64,000 nucleotides of DNA, taken from assembly GCA_046732255.1 (NCBI GenBank), contig JBKPMR010000018.1:1-64000 (forward strand), written 5' to 3'. Both the position numbers and the translations under genes were made by a program. The stretch comes from DATBLE01 sp046732255 (GTDB lineage: Bacteria > Actinomycetota > Thermoleophilia > Gaiellales > Gaiellaceae). Below the pieces are notes generated by a model. It saw only the letters and a list, made by a program, of their open reading frames with translations, did no database searches and was not told the origin of the DNA. Shown in pieces: positions 30,826 through 39,214 of this stretch (position 1 is the first letter of the stretch; each line of letters starts with the position of its first letter).

Positions 30826-31597
30826 CGTCCTCGCCGATCAGCGCACGCAGCTCGTGCTCCAGCCCGCCGGTCTCGACCGCGCAGTGGATGCCGCACTCCT
30901 TCGGTGCGTTCTGCTCCCACCACCAGCGGCCGTCGCGCCCTTGCTCGCCGGGCGCCAGGGCACGCGTGCAGGGGGCGCAGCCGATCGAGGTGTAGCCGCG
31001 GTCGTAGAGCGGGTGGTAGGGGACGTCCCGCTCGCGCACGTAGTCCCAGACCTCCTCCTCGCTCCATTCGGCGAGAGGATTGAGCTTGACGATCGCACCG
31101 TGGTCGTGGTCGATCTCGATCTTGCGGATGTCCGTGCGCGTGGCCCACTGGTCCCGGCGCAGGCCGGTGATCCACGCGTCGAGCGTGGCCAGATGGCGGG
31201 TGAGCGGCTGAACCTTGCGGACGTTGCAGCAGAGCAGGCGGTGCTCGACCTGGCGGAAGAAGAGGTTCGGCCCATGGCGGTTCACCATCGCCTGGACGTG
31301 GCGCGCGTTCGGCGACAGCAGGTCGAGCTCCATCTCCGGGTAGCGCTCGCGCAGCTGCTCGATCAGCTCGTAGGTCTCCGCAGGCAGCCGGCCGGTGTCC
31401 ATGCTGAACACGCGGATCCCCGGATCCAGCTCGTACGCCATGTCGATCAGCGCGACGCCGTCGATCTGGAAGGCGGTCGAGAGCGCGATCCGCGGCGAGA
31501 ACCGCTCGAGCGCCCACTCGAGCAGCTCCTGGGGCTCGCGGCCCTCGAACTCGACGGAGAGCTCGCCCGCCTCGAGATCGTCGAGCAGGTCGATCAT
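30818..31597 (-). CDS. cysH: Adenylylsulfate/phosphoadenylylsulfate reductase
   Basis: A 259-residue thioredoxin-dependent reductase making sulfite. The PP-loop region ALSTAFQIDGVALIDMA is followed by VFSMDTGRLPAETY. Two Cys pairs, CC in HRLLCCNVRKV and CxxC in IGCAPCTRAL, mark the [4Fe-4S] type that usually prefers APS over PAPS. The catalytic cysteine lies in ECGIHC near the C-terminus. It overlaps the sulfite reductase stop by ATGA. ATP sulfurylase is not in the window. Confidence 0.94.
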   Translation of the reverse strand: MIDLLDDLEAGELSVEFEGREPQELLEWALERFSPRIALSTAFQIDGVALIDMAYELDPGIRVFSMDTGRLPAETYELIEQLRERYPEMELDLLSPNARHVQAMVNRHGPNLFFRQVEHRLLCCNVRKVQPLTRHLATLDAWITGLRRDQWATRTDIRKIEIDHDHGAIVKLNPLAEWSEEEVWDYVRERDVPYHPLYDRGYTSIGCAPCTRALAPGEQGRDGRWWWEQNAPKECGIHCAVETGGLEHELRALIGEDDE

Positions 31598-33237
31598 GCA
31601 GCCTCCTTCTCTCTTGCCCGTGCCGGCTCGCGGCCGACCAGGAGCCCCAGCTCGTCGTCGCTCGTCCGGTCGCAGAACGCCCGGAAGTCCTCGCCCTCCC
31701 CGCGGGCCTCCAGCCAGCCGCCGACGAGACGCTCGACCGTCCCGTCGAGCTCCTCGGTCGGCACGCGGCGGAAGACGGGCCGGGCGATCGCCGCCCCCGG
31801 GCCGAGCCCGCCGCGGAGGAACACGTCGTAGGCCTGGTGCCGCCGCCCCTGCTCGTCGCGCACCGTCGTGCCCTGGAAGCCGATGTCGCCGACCCAATGC
31901 TGCGCGCAGGCGTGCGGGCAGCCGTCGAGGTGGAGCTTGAGCCCCGCGATGTTGTCGCCGAAGCGCTCCTCCAGATGGCGGATCAACGCGTCGGCACGGG
32001 GCTTGGTCTCGGTGACGGAGAAGTTGCAGTGCGGCTCGCCGGTGCAGGCAATCGAGGCGGCGCGGACGGGATTGACGTCGAGCGGGAAGCCGATCTCGGC
32101 GAGGCGCCCGACGGTCTCGTCGACCCGCGCGTCCGGCACGTTCGTGACGACGAAGTTCTGCTGCCGGGTCACGCGGACGTCGCCGCCGAGGTCGTCGGCG
32201 AGCTCGGCGACGGCGATCAGCTGGTCGCCCGAGACGAGGCCGACGTGGACGGGGACGCCGACGTACGAGCGCCCGTCCTGCCGCTGCGGGTGGACGCCGA
32301 CGTGGTCGGAGAAGGCGCCGGGCGGCGGGAGCTCGAACCGCTGGAGCTTCCGCCCCAGCCGCCGCTCGACCTCCTCGCGCATCCCGTCCGGGCCGTAGTC
32401 GTCGACCATGAACTTCATCCGCGCCTTCACGCGGGAGACGCGGTAGCGCAGGTCCTCCTGCCACGCGTCGAGCAGCGCGCGGAGCACGTCGATCGCCTCC
32501 TCCTTCGGGACGAAGAGCCCGAGGTCGCGCGCGATTCGGGGCACCGACGACAGTCCTCCGCCGACCAACACGGCGAACCCTTCGACGCCGTCGTCGACGG
32601 CGCCGACGAGGGAAATGCAGTTGATCTCCGGCGCGTTGCAGCGGTCGGCGCAGGCGGCGATCGTGATCTTGTGCTTGCGCGGCAGGTTCGAGTAGTCGGG
32701 ATTGCCGTAGAAGAAGGCGGCCGCCTCGTCGACGACCGGTTGCGCGTCGAACAGCTCGTCCGACGAGACCCCGGCGACTGGGCAGCCGGTGATGTTGCGG
32801 ACCGCGTCCCCGCAGCCGCCGGCCGACGTCAGGCCGGCCGCGTGCAGCCGGTCGAACACCTCCGGCAGCGCGCCGAGCTCGAGCCAGTGCAGCTGGACGT
32901 TCTGCCGGGTGGACAGCTCGCCCTCGCCGCGGCCGAACTCATTCGAGATCTCGCCGATCGCCCGCAGCCCTTGCGCCATGACCCGGCCGCCGGGGAGCTT
33001 GATCCGAAGCATGAACGTCCCGACCTTGGGCTTGTCGTGGTAGAGGCCCCACCACTTGAGGCGCACCAGGTCCTCCTCGGGCACCTGCTCGTAGCCCGCG
33101 GCGATGAGCGCCGGTAGCTCGTCGAGGATCCCGAGCGGGCTCTTGTCGCGCTTGATCCGCTCGACCGGATTGCGCTTGTAGACGAGCTCCCAGTCGGGCG
33201 GGGAGGCGGAAGCTCGAGTGCGTGACGGTGCCGCCAT
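31594..33237 (-). CDS. sir: Ferredoxin-dependent sulfite/nitrite reductase
   Basis: A 547-residue siroheme enzyme reducing sulfite to sulfide (or nitrite to ammonia). The siroheme-[4Fe-4S] cysteines are C398 and C404 in CTGEPHCNF and C440 and C444 in CPHAC. Other conserved pieces are NITGCPVAGV and CADRCNAPEINCI. Coupling to cysH and siroheme genes indicates sulfite. TAGGGT ends six bases before the ATG, implying a leaderless mRNA; farther upstream is the inverted repeat CTTCC-gttca-GGAAG, a possible operator. Confidence 0.92.
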   Translation of the reverse strand: MAAPSRTRASASPPDWELVYKRNPVERIKRDKSPLGILDELPALIAAGYEQVPEEDLVRLKWWGLYHDKPKVGTFMLRIKLPGGRVMAQGLRAIGEISNEFGRGEGELSTRQNVQLHWLELGALPEVFDRLHAAGLTSAGGCGDAVRNITGCPVAGVSSDELFDAQPVVDEAAAFFYGNPDYSNLPRKHKITIAACADRCNAPEINCISLVGAVDDGVEGFAVLVGGGLSSVPRIARDLGLFVPKEEAIDVLRALLDAWQEDLRYRVSRVKARMKFMVDDYGPDGMREEVERRLGRKLQRFELPPPGAFSDHVGVHPQRQDGRSYVGVPVHVGLVSGDQLIAVAELADDLGGDVRVTRQQNFVVTNVPDARVDETVGRLAEIGFPLDVNPVRAASIACTGEPHCNFSVTETKPRADALIRHLEERFGDNIAGLKLHLDGCPHACAQHWVGDIGFQGTTVRDEQGRRHQAYDVFLRGGLGPGAAIARPVFRRVPTEELDGTVERLVGGWLEARGEGEDFRAFCDRTSDDELGLLVGREPARAREKEAA

Positions 33238-33242
33238 TCGGG

Positions 33243-33287
33243 AACCCTAGCGACTCAGCTTCAAAAAGTAAAGTGGCTTCCTGAACG
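33243..33287 (-). promoter_or_regulatory. Promoter region of the sulfite reductase operon
   Basis: On the minus strand a -10-like TAGGGT lies six bases before the ATG, with TTTACT 17 bases upstream as a weak -35. Just beyond is CTTCC-gttca-GGAAG, a 15-base inverted repeat placed where an activator or repressor would bind. The regulator is unknown. Confidence 0.45.
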
Positions 33288-33301
33288 GAAGTCTTGGCTG
33301 T

Positions 33302-34519
33302 TCATGCCGCCGCGAGCGAGTCGAGCAGGGCGTCCGCGTCGGCCGGGATGCGCACCGGCTGGAGCCGGTCGGCGACCGGCCCGGGCGTCTTGAGGCCGTC
33401 GCCGGTGACGAGCAGGACGACGCGCTCGCCGGCTCCCACGCCGCCAGCGGCGACCGCCTCGCGCAGCGCACCCAGCGTGACACCAACCGCCGTCTCGCCG
33501 AACACACCGCTGGTCTCGGCGAGCAGCGCCATGTTCTCGCCCACTGCTTCCTCGGCGACGGCGTGGATCGCACCGCCGGTCTCGCGGGCGGTGGCGACCG
33601 CGAGGTCGCCGTCCGCCGGGCTCCCGATCGCGAGTGACCGCGCGACCGTGTCGGGACGGATCGGGCGCACCTGTGCGCCGTCCGCGAACGCGGTCGCGAC
33701 CGGCGCGCAGCCCGCCGCCTGCGCGCCGACGAGCCGTGGGGCGCGGCCCTCCACGACGCCGAGCTCGATCAGCTCCGAGAACCCCTGGTTGAGCTTCGTG
33801 TACAGCGACCCGCTGGCGATCGGGCAGACGACGACGTCCGGGAGCTCCCAGCCGAGCTGCTCGGCGATCTCGTACGCCAGGGTCTTCGAGCCCTCGGCGT
33901 AATAGCTGCGCAGCCCGACGTTCACGAACGCCCACGGCAGCTCGAACGACAGCTCGATCGTCAGCCGGCTGCAGTCGTCGTACGTCCCGTCGACCGCGTA
34001 CAGGGTCGCGCCGTAGACCGCGGTCGCGGTCAGCTTCTCCGGTTCGAGGTCGGCGGGGCAGAAGACCGCCGCCTCGAGCCCTTCGGCGGCCGCGCGCGCC
34101 GCGACGGCGTTCGCCAGGTTGCCGGTCGACGAGCACGCCAGGGTGGTCAGGCCGAGCTCGACGGCCTTCGCGGTTGCGACCGCCACGACCCGGTCCTTGA
34201 AGGAGTGCGTCGGGTTGGCGGTGTCGAGCTTCAGCCACAGCTCGCCCAGCCCGAGCGTCTCGGCGAGGCGCGGCGCACGGACGAGCGGCGTCAGACCCGG
34301 CGCGAGCCGCTGCTCGGCAGGTGCTTCGACCGGCAACAGCGCCGCGTAGCGCCAGAGCGACGGCGGCCCGGCCTCGATCGTCTCGCGGCTCACGCTCTCG
34401 GCCAGCTCGCCGCGGTCGTAGACCGGGTCGAGCGGCCCCCAGCACTCCGAGCAGACGCCGACCGCCTCGAGGCCGTGCTCGGTTCCGCAGTTGCGGCAAC
34501 GGAGTGCGGTAGCGGACAA
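33302..34519 (-). CDS. thrC: Threonine synthase
   Basis: A 405-residue PLP enzyme making threonine from O-phosphohomoserine. An N-terminal zinc-finger-like LRCRNCGTEHG ... VCSECWGPLDP precedes the fold type II core; the PLP lysine is in NPTHSFKDRVVA and the phosphate loop is CSSTGNLANA. The TTG at 34,519 is chosen because GGAAGGAG lies six bases upstream and the alternative ATG at 34,546 falls inside the riboswitch P1 helix. SAM-I control upstream suggests that flux of phosphohomoserine is balanced against methionine. Confidence 0.93.
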   Translation of the reverse strand: MSATALRCRNCGTEHGLEAVGVCSECWGPLDPVYDRGELAESVSRETIEAGPPSLWRYAALLPVEAPAEQRLAPGLTPLVRAPRLAETLGLGELWLKLDTANPTHSFKDRVVAVATAKAVELGLTTLACSSTGNLANAVAARAAAEGLEAAVFCPADLEPEKLTATAVYGATLYAVDGTYDDCSRLTIELSFELPWAFVNVGLRSYYAEGSKTLAYEIAEQLGWELPDVVVCPIASGSLYTKLNQGFSELIELGVVEGRAPRLVGAQAAGCAPVATAFADGAQVRPIRPDTVARSLAIGSPADGDLAVATARETGGAIHAVAEEAVGENMALLAETSGVFGETAVGVTLGALREAVAAGGVGAGERVVLLVTGDGLKTPGPVADRLQPVRIPADADALLDSLAAA

Positions 34520-34537
34520 CGGATTCTCCTTCCTCTC

Positions 34538-34648
34538 GCTCGACATCCTTCGAGCCGTTCGGCTCGCCGGGTTTGGCACCTTGCGACGGTCGTCGCAGGT
34601 TGCCGAGGCTTCGTTGGGCCGGTTCCCTCAGCCTCTCTCGATGTGAGC
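34538..34648 (-). promoter_or_regulatory. SAM-I (S-box) riboswitch upstream of thrC
   Basis: Read on the minus strand: P1 GCTCACATC at 34,648-34,640 pairs with GATGT-c-GAGC at 34,547-34,538. Between them are the strongly conserved S-box strings AGAGAGGCTGAGGGAAC, GGCCC, GAAGCC, CGGCAACC and AGGTGCCAAACCC in the right order, plus a GAGCC-gaac-GGCTC hairpin. No terminator follows; the ribosome-binding site GGAAGGAG (34,533-34,526) is 4 bases after P1, so control is probably at translation start. Confidence 0.92.
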
Positions 34649-34672
34649 GGGGATCGCCCGCTCGCGGGACCG

Positions 34673-34680
34673 ACTATACA
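34673..34680. promoter_or_regulatory. Overlapping -10 boxes for thrC and proA
   Basis: ACTATACA. On the plus strand TATACA (34,675-34,680) lies seven bases before the proA GTG, fitting a leaderless transcript. On the minus strand TATAGT (34,678-34,673) could drive thrC through its riboswitch. Shared AT-rich core in an otherwise GC-rich region. Confidence 0.5.
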
Positions 34681-34687
34681 TACAAAA

Positions 34688-35926
34688 GTGCCGATCCGCG
34701 ACGACGTCGAGCGCGAAGCCCGGGCGGCCGGTCTGGCGGCGGCACAGCTCCGCGACGACCAGGTCGCCGCCGCGCTCACGGAGGCCGCCGCGATCCTGCG
34801 TTCACGCCGCGCCGAGGTGCTGGCCGCGAACGGCGCCGACGTCGAGGCGGCGATCGGCCGGCTCGACGAGGGCACGCTCGACCGTCTGCAACTGGACGAC
34901 GGGCGGCTCGACGCGCTCGAGCGCCAGGTGCTGGCTACCGCCGCCCTCGAGCCGCTCGAGCGCGAGATCGGCAGCCGGACGCTGGCAAACGGTCTGATCG
35001 TGTCCGAGCGGCGGATCCCGATCGGCGTCGTCGGCGCGAATTTCGAGGCGCGCCCGAACGTCGCGCTCGACGTCGCCGGTCAGCTGCTGAAGAGCCTGAA
35101 CGCGGCGGTGCTGAGGACCGGCGCCGCCGCCCTCCGTACCGTGACCGTGCTCGTCGACGAGGTGCTGCGACCGGCGCTGGCAGGAGCAGGGCTGGAGCCC
35201 GAGGCGGTCGGGCTCGTGCGTCACGCCGACCGCGAGGGCGCGCGGGTGCTCGTCTCGATGCCGGCGCTCGTTCCGCTCGTGATCCTGCGGGGCAGCGGGC
35301 CGAGCACCGCCGAGCTCGTCCGGCTCGCCGCCCAGAACGACGTCCGCACCCTCGCCCACGCCGAGGGCGGCGGCGTCCTGTACATCCACGCTTCCGCCGA
35401 CCGCGGCAAGGCGCTCGCGCTCGCCGGGGCCAGCCTCGACCGGCTCGGGGTCTGCAACCGCCTCAACCTGCTGCTCGTCGACCGCGCCGGGAACGTCCCC
35501 GTCACCGCGCTGGTCGAGCGGCTCCACAGCCTGGGCCTCGAGGTGCGCGGCGACGGCGGCCTGCCGCTCGACCGGCCGCTGGGCTACGAGTGGGCCGGCG
35601 ATCCGGAACGGGTCGCGACGGTGACGGTCGCGCTGGTGGACGGCGTCGAGGACGCATTGCGGATCGCCAACGCCGAGACCTCGGGTCTCGCCGCCGGGAT
35701 CGTCGCGGAAGATTCCGACGCTGCCGATCGCTTCCTGGAGGGCTACCGCGGGACGGCGGCGTTCTGGCACGCCCCGACCCGGTTCACGGACGGCTTCGAG
35801 CTGACCGGCTCGCCGGAGACGGGGATCAACGTCGACCGCGTTCCCGGCCCGCGCGGTCCGGTCACCTACCGCGACCTGTGGCTTCGGCAGTACCGCGTAG
35901 TCGGCGACGGGAGCCAGTCACGGTGA
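34688..35926 (+). CDS. proA: Glutamate-5-semialdehyde dehydrogenase
   Basis: A 412-residue NADPH-dependent reductase of glutamyl-5-phosphate, second step of proline synthesis. Conserved text: RRIPIGVVGANFEARPNVALDV, the VILRGSG loop and the catalytic cysteine in LDRLGVCNRLNLLL. The GTG at 34,688 is the first start after the -10 box, with no leader. proB follows with a GTGA overlap; the order proA-proB is the reverse of the common one. Confidence 0.93.
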   Translation: MPIRDDVEREARAAGLAAAQLRDDQVAAALTEAAAILRSRRAEVLAANGADVEAAIGRLDEGTLDRLQLDDGRLDALERQVLATAALEPLEREIGSRTLANGLIVSERRIPIGVVGANFEARPNVALDVAGQLLKSLNAAVLRTGAAALRTVTVLVDEVLRPALAGAGLEPEAVGLVRHADREGARVLVSMPALVPLVILRGSGPSTAELVRLAAQNDVRTLAHAEGGGVLYIHASADRGKALALAGASLDRLGVCNRLNLLLVDRAGNVPVTALVERLHSLGLEVRGDGGLPLDRPLGYEWAGDPERVATVTVALVDGVEDALRIANAETSGLAAGIVAEDSDAADRFLEGYRGTAAFWHAPTRFTDGFELTGSPETGINVDRVPGPRGPVTYRDLWLRQYRVVGDGSQSR

Positions 35927-36954
35927 CGGTCGTCGTCAAATTCGGGTCGAGCCTGGTCGTCGGCCGAGGCGGGCGGGTCCGCCGCGGAGTCCTGCGCGCC
36001 CGCGGGCGTGAGATCGGACGGATCGTGCGGCGGGGCGAGCCGGTGTGTGTCGTTTCGTCGGGCGCGATCGCGCTCGGCCTGCCCCGGCTCGGCCTCGACC
36101 GCAGGCCGCGGAGCATCAGCCGGCTCCAGGCGGCGTCCGCGCTCGGGCAGGCGCGCCTGCAGGCGGCGTGGGACGACGCACTGGCGCCGCTCCACGCGGC
36201 GCAGGTGCTCCTGACCGCCTCCGACATCGGCGACCGGACCACCTACGTCAACGCCAGAGGTGCGCTCGACGCCCTGCTGCGGCTCGGTGCCGTCCCGGTC
36301 GTGAACGAGAACGACGCGACCGCGACCGACGAGATCACCTTCGGCGACAACGACGCGCTCGCCGCGCAGGTCGCCGTGCTGCTCCGCGCACGCTTGCTCG
36401 TCCTCCTCACCGAGGTCGCCGGCGTCTACTCGCGGGCGCCGGGGATGCCGGGGGCCGAGCTGCTCGAGGAGGGAAGCCGTGCCGGCGAGGCCGTGCTCGG
36501 CGCGGCGAGCCCGCTGGGCCGCGGCGGGATGCGCAGCAAGGTGCTCGCCGCGGAGCTGGCGGCCGCCGCCGGGATCCCGACGGTGATCGCGGGCGGGACC
36601 GAGGGGTCGGTGCTGGAGCCGATCCTCGCCGGCGAGCGGCGCGGCACGCGCTTTGCCGCGGCGTCGCGGAACGAGCCGGCCTTCAAGCTCTGGCTCCGAT
36701 TCGGCAAGCCGGTCCATGGGCGGATCGTCGTCGATGCCGGGGCCCGCCGGGCGGTGGTGGACGACGGTGCGAGCCTGCTCGCGGTCGGCGTGGTCGCGTG
36801 TGAGGGATCGTTCGAGGCCGGCGATGCCGTCGACCTGGCCGGGCCGGACGGCAGCGCGTTCGCCCGCGGGATCGCCTCGGTCCCGGCCGCCGAGCTGGAC
36901 GGCCGTCCGCGGGGCGTCGAGGCCGTCCACCGCGACCGGCTGGTGGTGCTGTAG
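35923..36954 (+). CDS. proB: Glutamate 5-kinase
   Basis: A 343-residue amino-acid kinase with a C-terminal PUA domain (about residues 255-340). Kinase features: VVKFGSSLVV, VSSGAIALGL, PVVNENDATATDEITFGDND and the GRGGMRSKVLAA segment. It phosphorylates glutamate for ProA. The GTG overlaps the proA stop and its own stop overlaps the next GTG. Confidence 0.93.
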   Translation: MTVVVKFGSSLVVGRGGRVRRGVLRARGREIGRIVRRGEPVCVVSSGAIALGLPRLGLDRRPRSISRLQAASALGQARLQAAWDDALAPLHAAQVLLTASDIGDRTTYVNARGALDALLRLGAVPVVNENDATATDEITFGDNDALAAQVAVLLRARLLVLLTEVAGVYSRAPGMPGAELLEEGSRAGEAVLGAASPLGRGGMRSKVLAAELAAAAGIPTVIAGGTEGSVLEPILAGERRGTRFAAASRNEPAFKLWLRFGKPVHGRIVVDAGARRAVVDDGASLLAVGVVACEGSFEAGDAVDLAGPDGSAFARGIASVPAAELDGRPRGVEAVHRDRLVVL

Positions 36955-38138
36955 TGCCGAGCATGGATCTGCGCCGGGTCGGCACGCTGCCGCCGTACGT
37001 GTTCGCGGCGATCAACGACCTCAAGCTCGAGCTGCGGCGGGCGGGCGAGGACGTGATCGACCTCGGGTTCGGCAACCCGGACATCCCCTCGCCGCCGGTC
37101 GCGGTCGAGAAGCTGCGCGAGGCGGTGCTCAACCCGCGGAACCACCGCTACTCGGCGAGCCGCGGGATCCCGAACCTGCGCCGGGCGGTGTGCGACCTGT
37201 ACGCCCGCCGGTTCGGCGTCGAGCTCGATCCCGACACGCAGGCGCTGACGACGATCGGCGCCAAGGAGGGCCTCGCCCACCTGATGTGGGTGCTCGTCCA
37301 GCCCGGCGATGCGGCGGTCGTTCCGAGCCCGAGCTACCCGATCCACCTGTTCGCACCGGCGTTCGCGGGCGCGGTGGTCGAGCAGGCTCCCGTCGGCGCG
37401 GACGAGGATTTCTTCGGGAACGTCGTCGAGGCGTTCGAGCGCTCTCGGCCCCGCCCGCGGGTGCTCCTGCTCTCGTTCCCGCACAACCCGACCACTGCGA
37501 CGGTCGAGGCCGACTTCATGCAGCGGGTGGTGGACTTCGCCCGCGAGCAGGAGGTGCTCCTCGTCCACGACTTCGCCTACGCCGACCTTGCGTTCGACGA
37601 GCACCGCCCTCCGTCGATTCTCCAGGTCCACGGGGCCGCCGAGGTCGCGGTCGAGCTGTACACGCTGACCAAGTCGTTCTCGATGGCCGGCTGGCGGGTC
37701 GGCTTCGTCCTCGGCAACGCCGAGGTCGTCCAGGCGCTCGCGCGGCTGAAGTCGTACCTCGACTACGGCACCTTCCAGCCGATCCAGATCGCTGCGATCG
37801 TCGCGCTGAACGAGGCGCCGGACTTTCCCGCCGAGGTGTGCGAGGTGTACCGCTCCCGGCGCGATGCGCTCTGCGACGGCCTCGCCCGGATCGGTTGGCC
37901 GGTGGCGAGGCCGAAGGGGACGATGTTCGTCTGGGCGCCGATCCCCGAGCCTTGCCGCCGCCTCGGCTCGCTCGAGTTCGCCGTCAAGCTCGCGCGCGAG
38001 GCCCGCGTTGCGGTCAGCCCGGGGGTGGGCTTCGGTTCAGGGGGAGACGGGCACGTCAGGTTCGCCCTTGTCGAGAACGAGCAGCGGATCGGTCAGGCGG
38101 TGGCGGGGCTCAGGCGGGCTCTCCCGGAGCTAGGCTGA
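36954..38138 (+). CDS. Class I/II aminotransferase (AlaC/DapL-like)
   Basis: A 394-residue fold type I aminotransferase (or 391 from ATG 36,963). Motifs: IDLGFGNPDIPSPP, NHRYSASRGIPNLRRAV, LSFPHNPTTATVE, the HDFAYADLAFD pyridine aspartate region and the PLP lysine in LTKSFSMAGWRVGF. Closest in pattern to AlaC-type glutamate-pyruvate aminotransferases. The GTG uses the last base of the proB stop (TAGTG), so it is coupled to proline synthesis; a role in glutamate or alanine balance is inferred. Confidence 0.85.
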   Translation: MPSMDLRRVGTLPPYVFAAINDLKLELRRAGEDVIDLGFGNPDIPSPPVAVEKLREAVLNPRNHRYSASRGIPNLRRAVCDLYARRFGVELDPDTQALTTIGAKEGLAHLMWVLVQPGDAAVVPSPSYPIHLFAPAFAGAVVEQAPVGADEDFFGNVVEAFERSRPRPRVLLLSFPHNPTTATVEADFMQRVVDFAREQEVLLVHDFAYADLAFDEHRPPSILQVHGAAEVAVELYTLTKSFSMAGWRVGFVLGNAEVVQALARLKSYLDYGTFQPIQIAAIVALNEAPDFPAEVCEVYRSRRDALCDGLARIGWPVARPKGTMFVWAPIPEPCRRLGSLEFAVKLAREARVAVSPGVGFGSGGDGHVRFALVENEQRIGQAVAGLRRALPELG

Positions 38139-38159
38139 GCGCTGCCCGTTCGAGGAGCC

Positions 38160-38507
38160 ATGGTGAACACTCCGATGCCGACGATCGCCACTTCCGAGCT
38201 GTGGAAACGGGTCCAGCAGGGGGATGAGCTGGTCCTCGTGGACGCCCTCTCACCGATGTCCTTCGCAGCGTCCCGCCTCCCGGGCGCAATCAACATGCCG
38301 CCTGGGCGGGTCGCGGAGGTGGCGCCGAAGCGCATCCCCGACCTCGATACTCCGATCGTCGTCTACTGCCTCGGCCGCGACTGCGAGAGCTCAGTGCTCG
38401 TCGGCGAGCGGCTGGTGGAGTTCGGGTACCGCTCAGTCGTGCACTACCCCGAGGGAAAGAGCGGCTGGGCCGAAGCCGGGCTGCCGCTCGAAGGAGGGCG
38501 GGTCTAG
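38160..38507 (+). CDS. Rhodanese-domain sulfurtransferase
   Basis: A 115-residue single rhodanese domain. ELVLVDALSP and ASRLPGAINMP are the usual N-terminal strand and CH2A-like block; the active-site loop is YCLGRDCESS with catalytic C70 and a second C75. It transfers sulfane sulfur between donors and acceptors. It follows the aminotransferase by 21 bases and ends before a strong bidirectional hairpin. Confidence 0.86.
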   Translation: MVNTPMPTIATSELWKRVQQGDELVLVDALSPMSFAASRLPGAINMPPGRVAEVAPKRIPDLDTPIVVYCLGRDCESSVLVGERLVEFGYRSVVHYPEGKSGWAEAGLPLEGGRV

Positions 38508-38527
38508 CACCGAGGCAGTTTCAAGGA

Positions 38528-38563
38528 GGCGGCGGCTTCGTCCGTCCCGACGAAGCCGCCGCC
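38528..38563. terminator. Bidirectional terminator hairpin
   Basis: GGCGGCGGCTTCGT, 8-base loop, ACGAAGCCGCCGCC: a perfect 14-bp stem between the convergent rhodanese and hypothetical genes. Confidence 0.75.
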
Positions 38564-38605
38564 GAATGGGCCCGGAGGAGGGAGGTAGGGCCCACTCCTC
38601 GCCCG

Positions 38606-38944
38606 CTACGCCGCGATCTCTCCCAGGCTCTCGGCGGTTGCGGGCACGCCCTGCGGGAGCGCACTCCCGCGGGCGATGGTCAACGCCTGCACGACGCGCG
38701 CGAAGGCGTGAGGGTCGAGCCTGCGGACGACGTCGACGATGCCGACGCTCCGCTCCGCGGTCCAGAGGTCGCGGGCGACGTCGACGAGCAACACCTGGCC
38801 GCTCGACATCGTCTTGGCCTCACGGCCGAGGCCGGCGAAGTCGGGATCGGCCTGCCTCAAATACGGGGCCGTGCGGCTCGCGATCTGCGGTGCGGTGAGC
38901 ACGTGCAGCACGGCCGCATGGTCGGGACTGACGTCTCGTTGCAT
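38606..38944 (-). CDS. Hypothetical protein
   Basis: A 112-residue soluble protein with ATG at 38,944 and GAAAGGTG nine bases upstream. No cysteine motif, signal or membrane segment. It contains VLLVDVARDLWTAERSVGIVDVVRRLDPHAF-like text suggesting an alpha/beta fold, but no family is recognised. It is divergent from the two response regulators and convergent with the rhodanese gene. Confidence 0.6.
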   Translation of the reverse strand: MQRDVSPDHAAVLHVLTAPQIASRTAPYLRQADPDFAGLGREAKTMSSGQVLLVDVARDLWTAERSVGIVDVVRRLDPHAFARVVQALTIARGSALPQGVPATAESLGEIAA

Positions 38945-39081
38945 GGTGACGCACCTTTCGTTCGAGTGACTCGGAAGGGCGTCGTCGCCTGGGCTCCGGA
39001 CCTCGCTGTCCAGCGAACCCTGGCTCGACCCTAGCGCACGCGTTGCCGGGTCGGCAACAACGTGACCGACCGCACCATGCG

Positions 39082-39111
39082 TTGCGGATCCGCGGGCTCC
39101 GTGACTATGCT
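39082..39111 (+). promoter_or_regulatory. Promoter of the response-regulator pair
   Basis: TTGCGG (-35), 18-base spacer, TATGCT (-10). Transcription from about 39,118 would cover a leader of about 95 bases containing two hairpins before the first GTG. The rest of the gap 38,945-39,081 holds no gene and presumably the promoter of the divergent hypothetical gene. Confidence 0.6.
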
Positions 39112-39118
39112 GGGTGAC

Positions 39119-39189
39119 GCACCGGGCGCGACGCAGCGCCGGTGCGGGCGGTGATGCCTTCAGGAGCCGTAACTCCTGGGGGCTTTTTT
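39119..39189 (+). terminator. Attenuator-like leader with intrinsic terminator
   Basis: A first hairpin GCACCGGGCGC-gacgca-GCGCCGGTGC (39,119-39,145, one bulge) has a six-base loop. A second, CAGGAG-ccgtaa-CTCCTG at 39,161-39,178, followed by GGGGC and six T residues, is a canonical intrinsic terminator, rare in this window. It lies upstream of an ANTAR regulator, whose class acts by binding paired hexaloop hairpins; the loops here do not show the usual A1/G4 bases clearly. Confidence 0.7.
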
Positions 39190-39214
39190 GTTGCGCCGAA
39201 ACAGGAGGTCGGTG

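Noticed and set aside
33246..33290. Cysteine attenuator peptide (ATG AAC AGC CAA ...) before sulfite reductase
   Set aside because: The short frame has no cysteine codons and lies upstream of the likely transcription start.
39119..39189. Fluoride riboswitch in the response-regulator leader
   Set aside because: GGTGATGCC is suggestive but the 5' GGNGATGG element and pseudoknot partners are missing.
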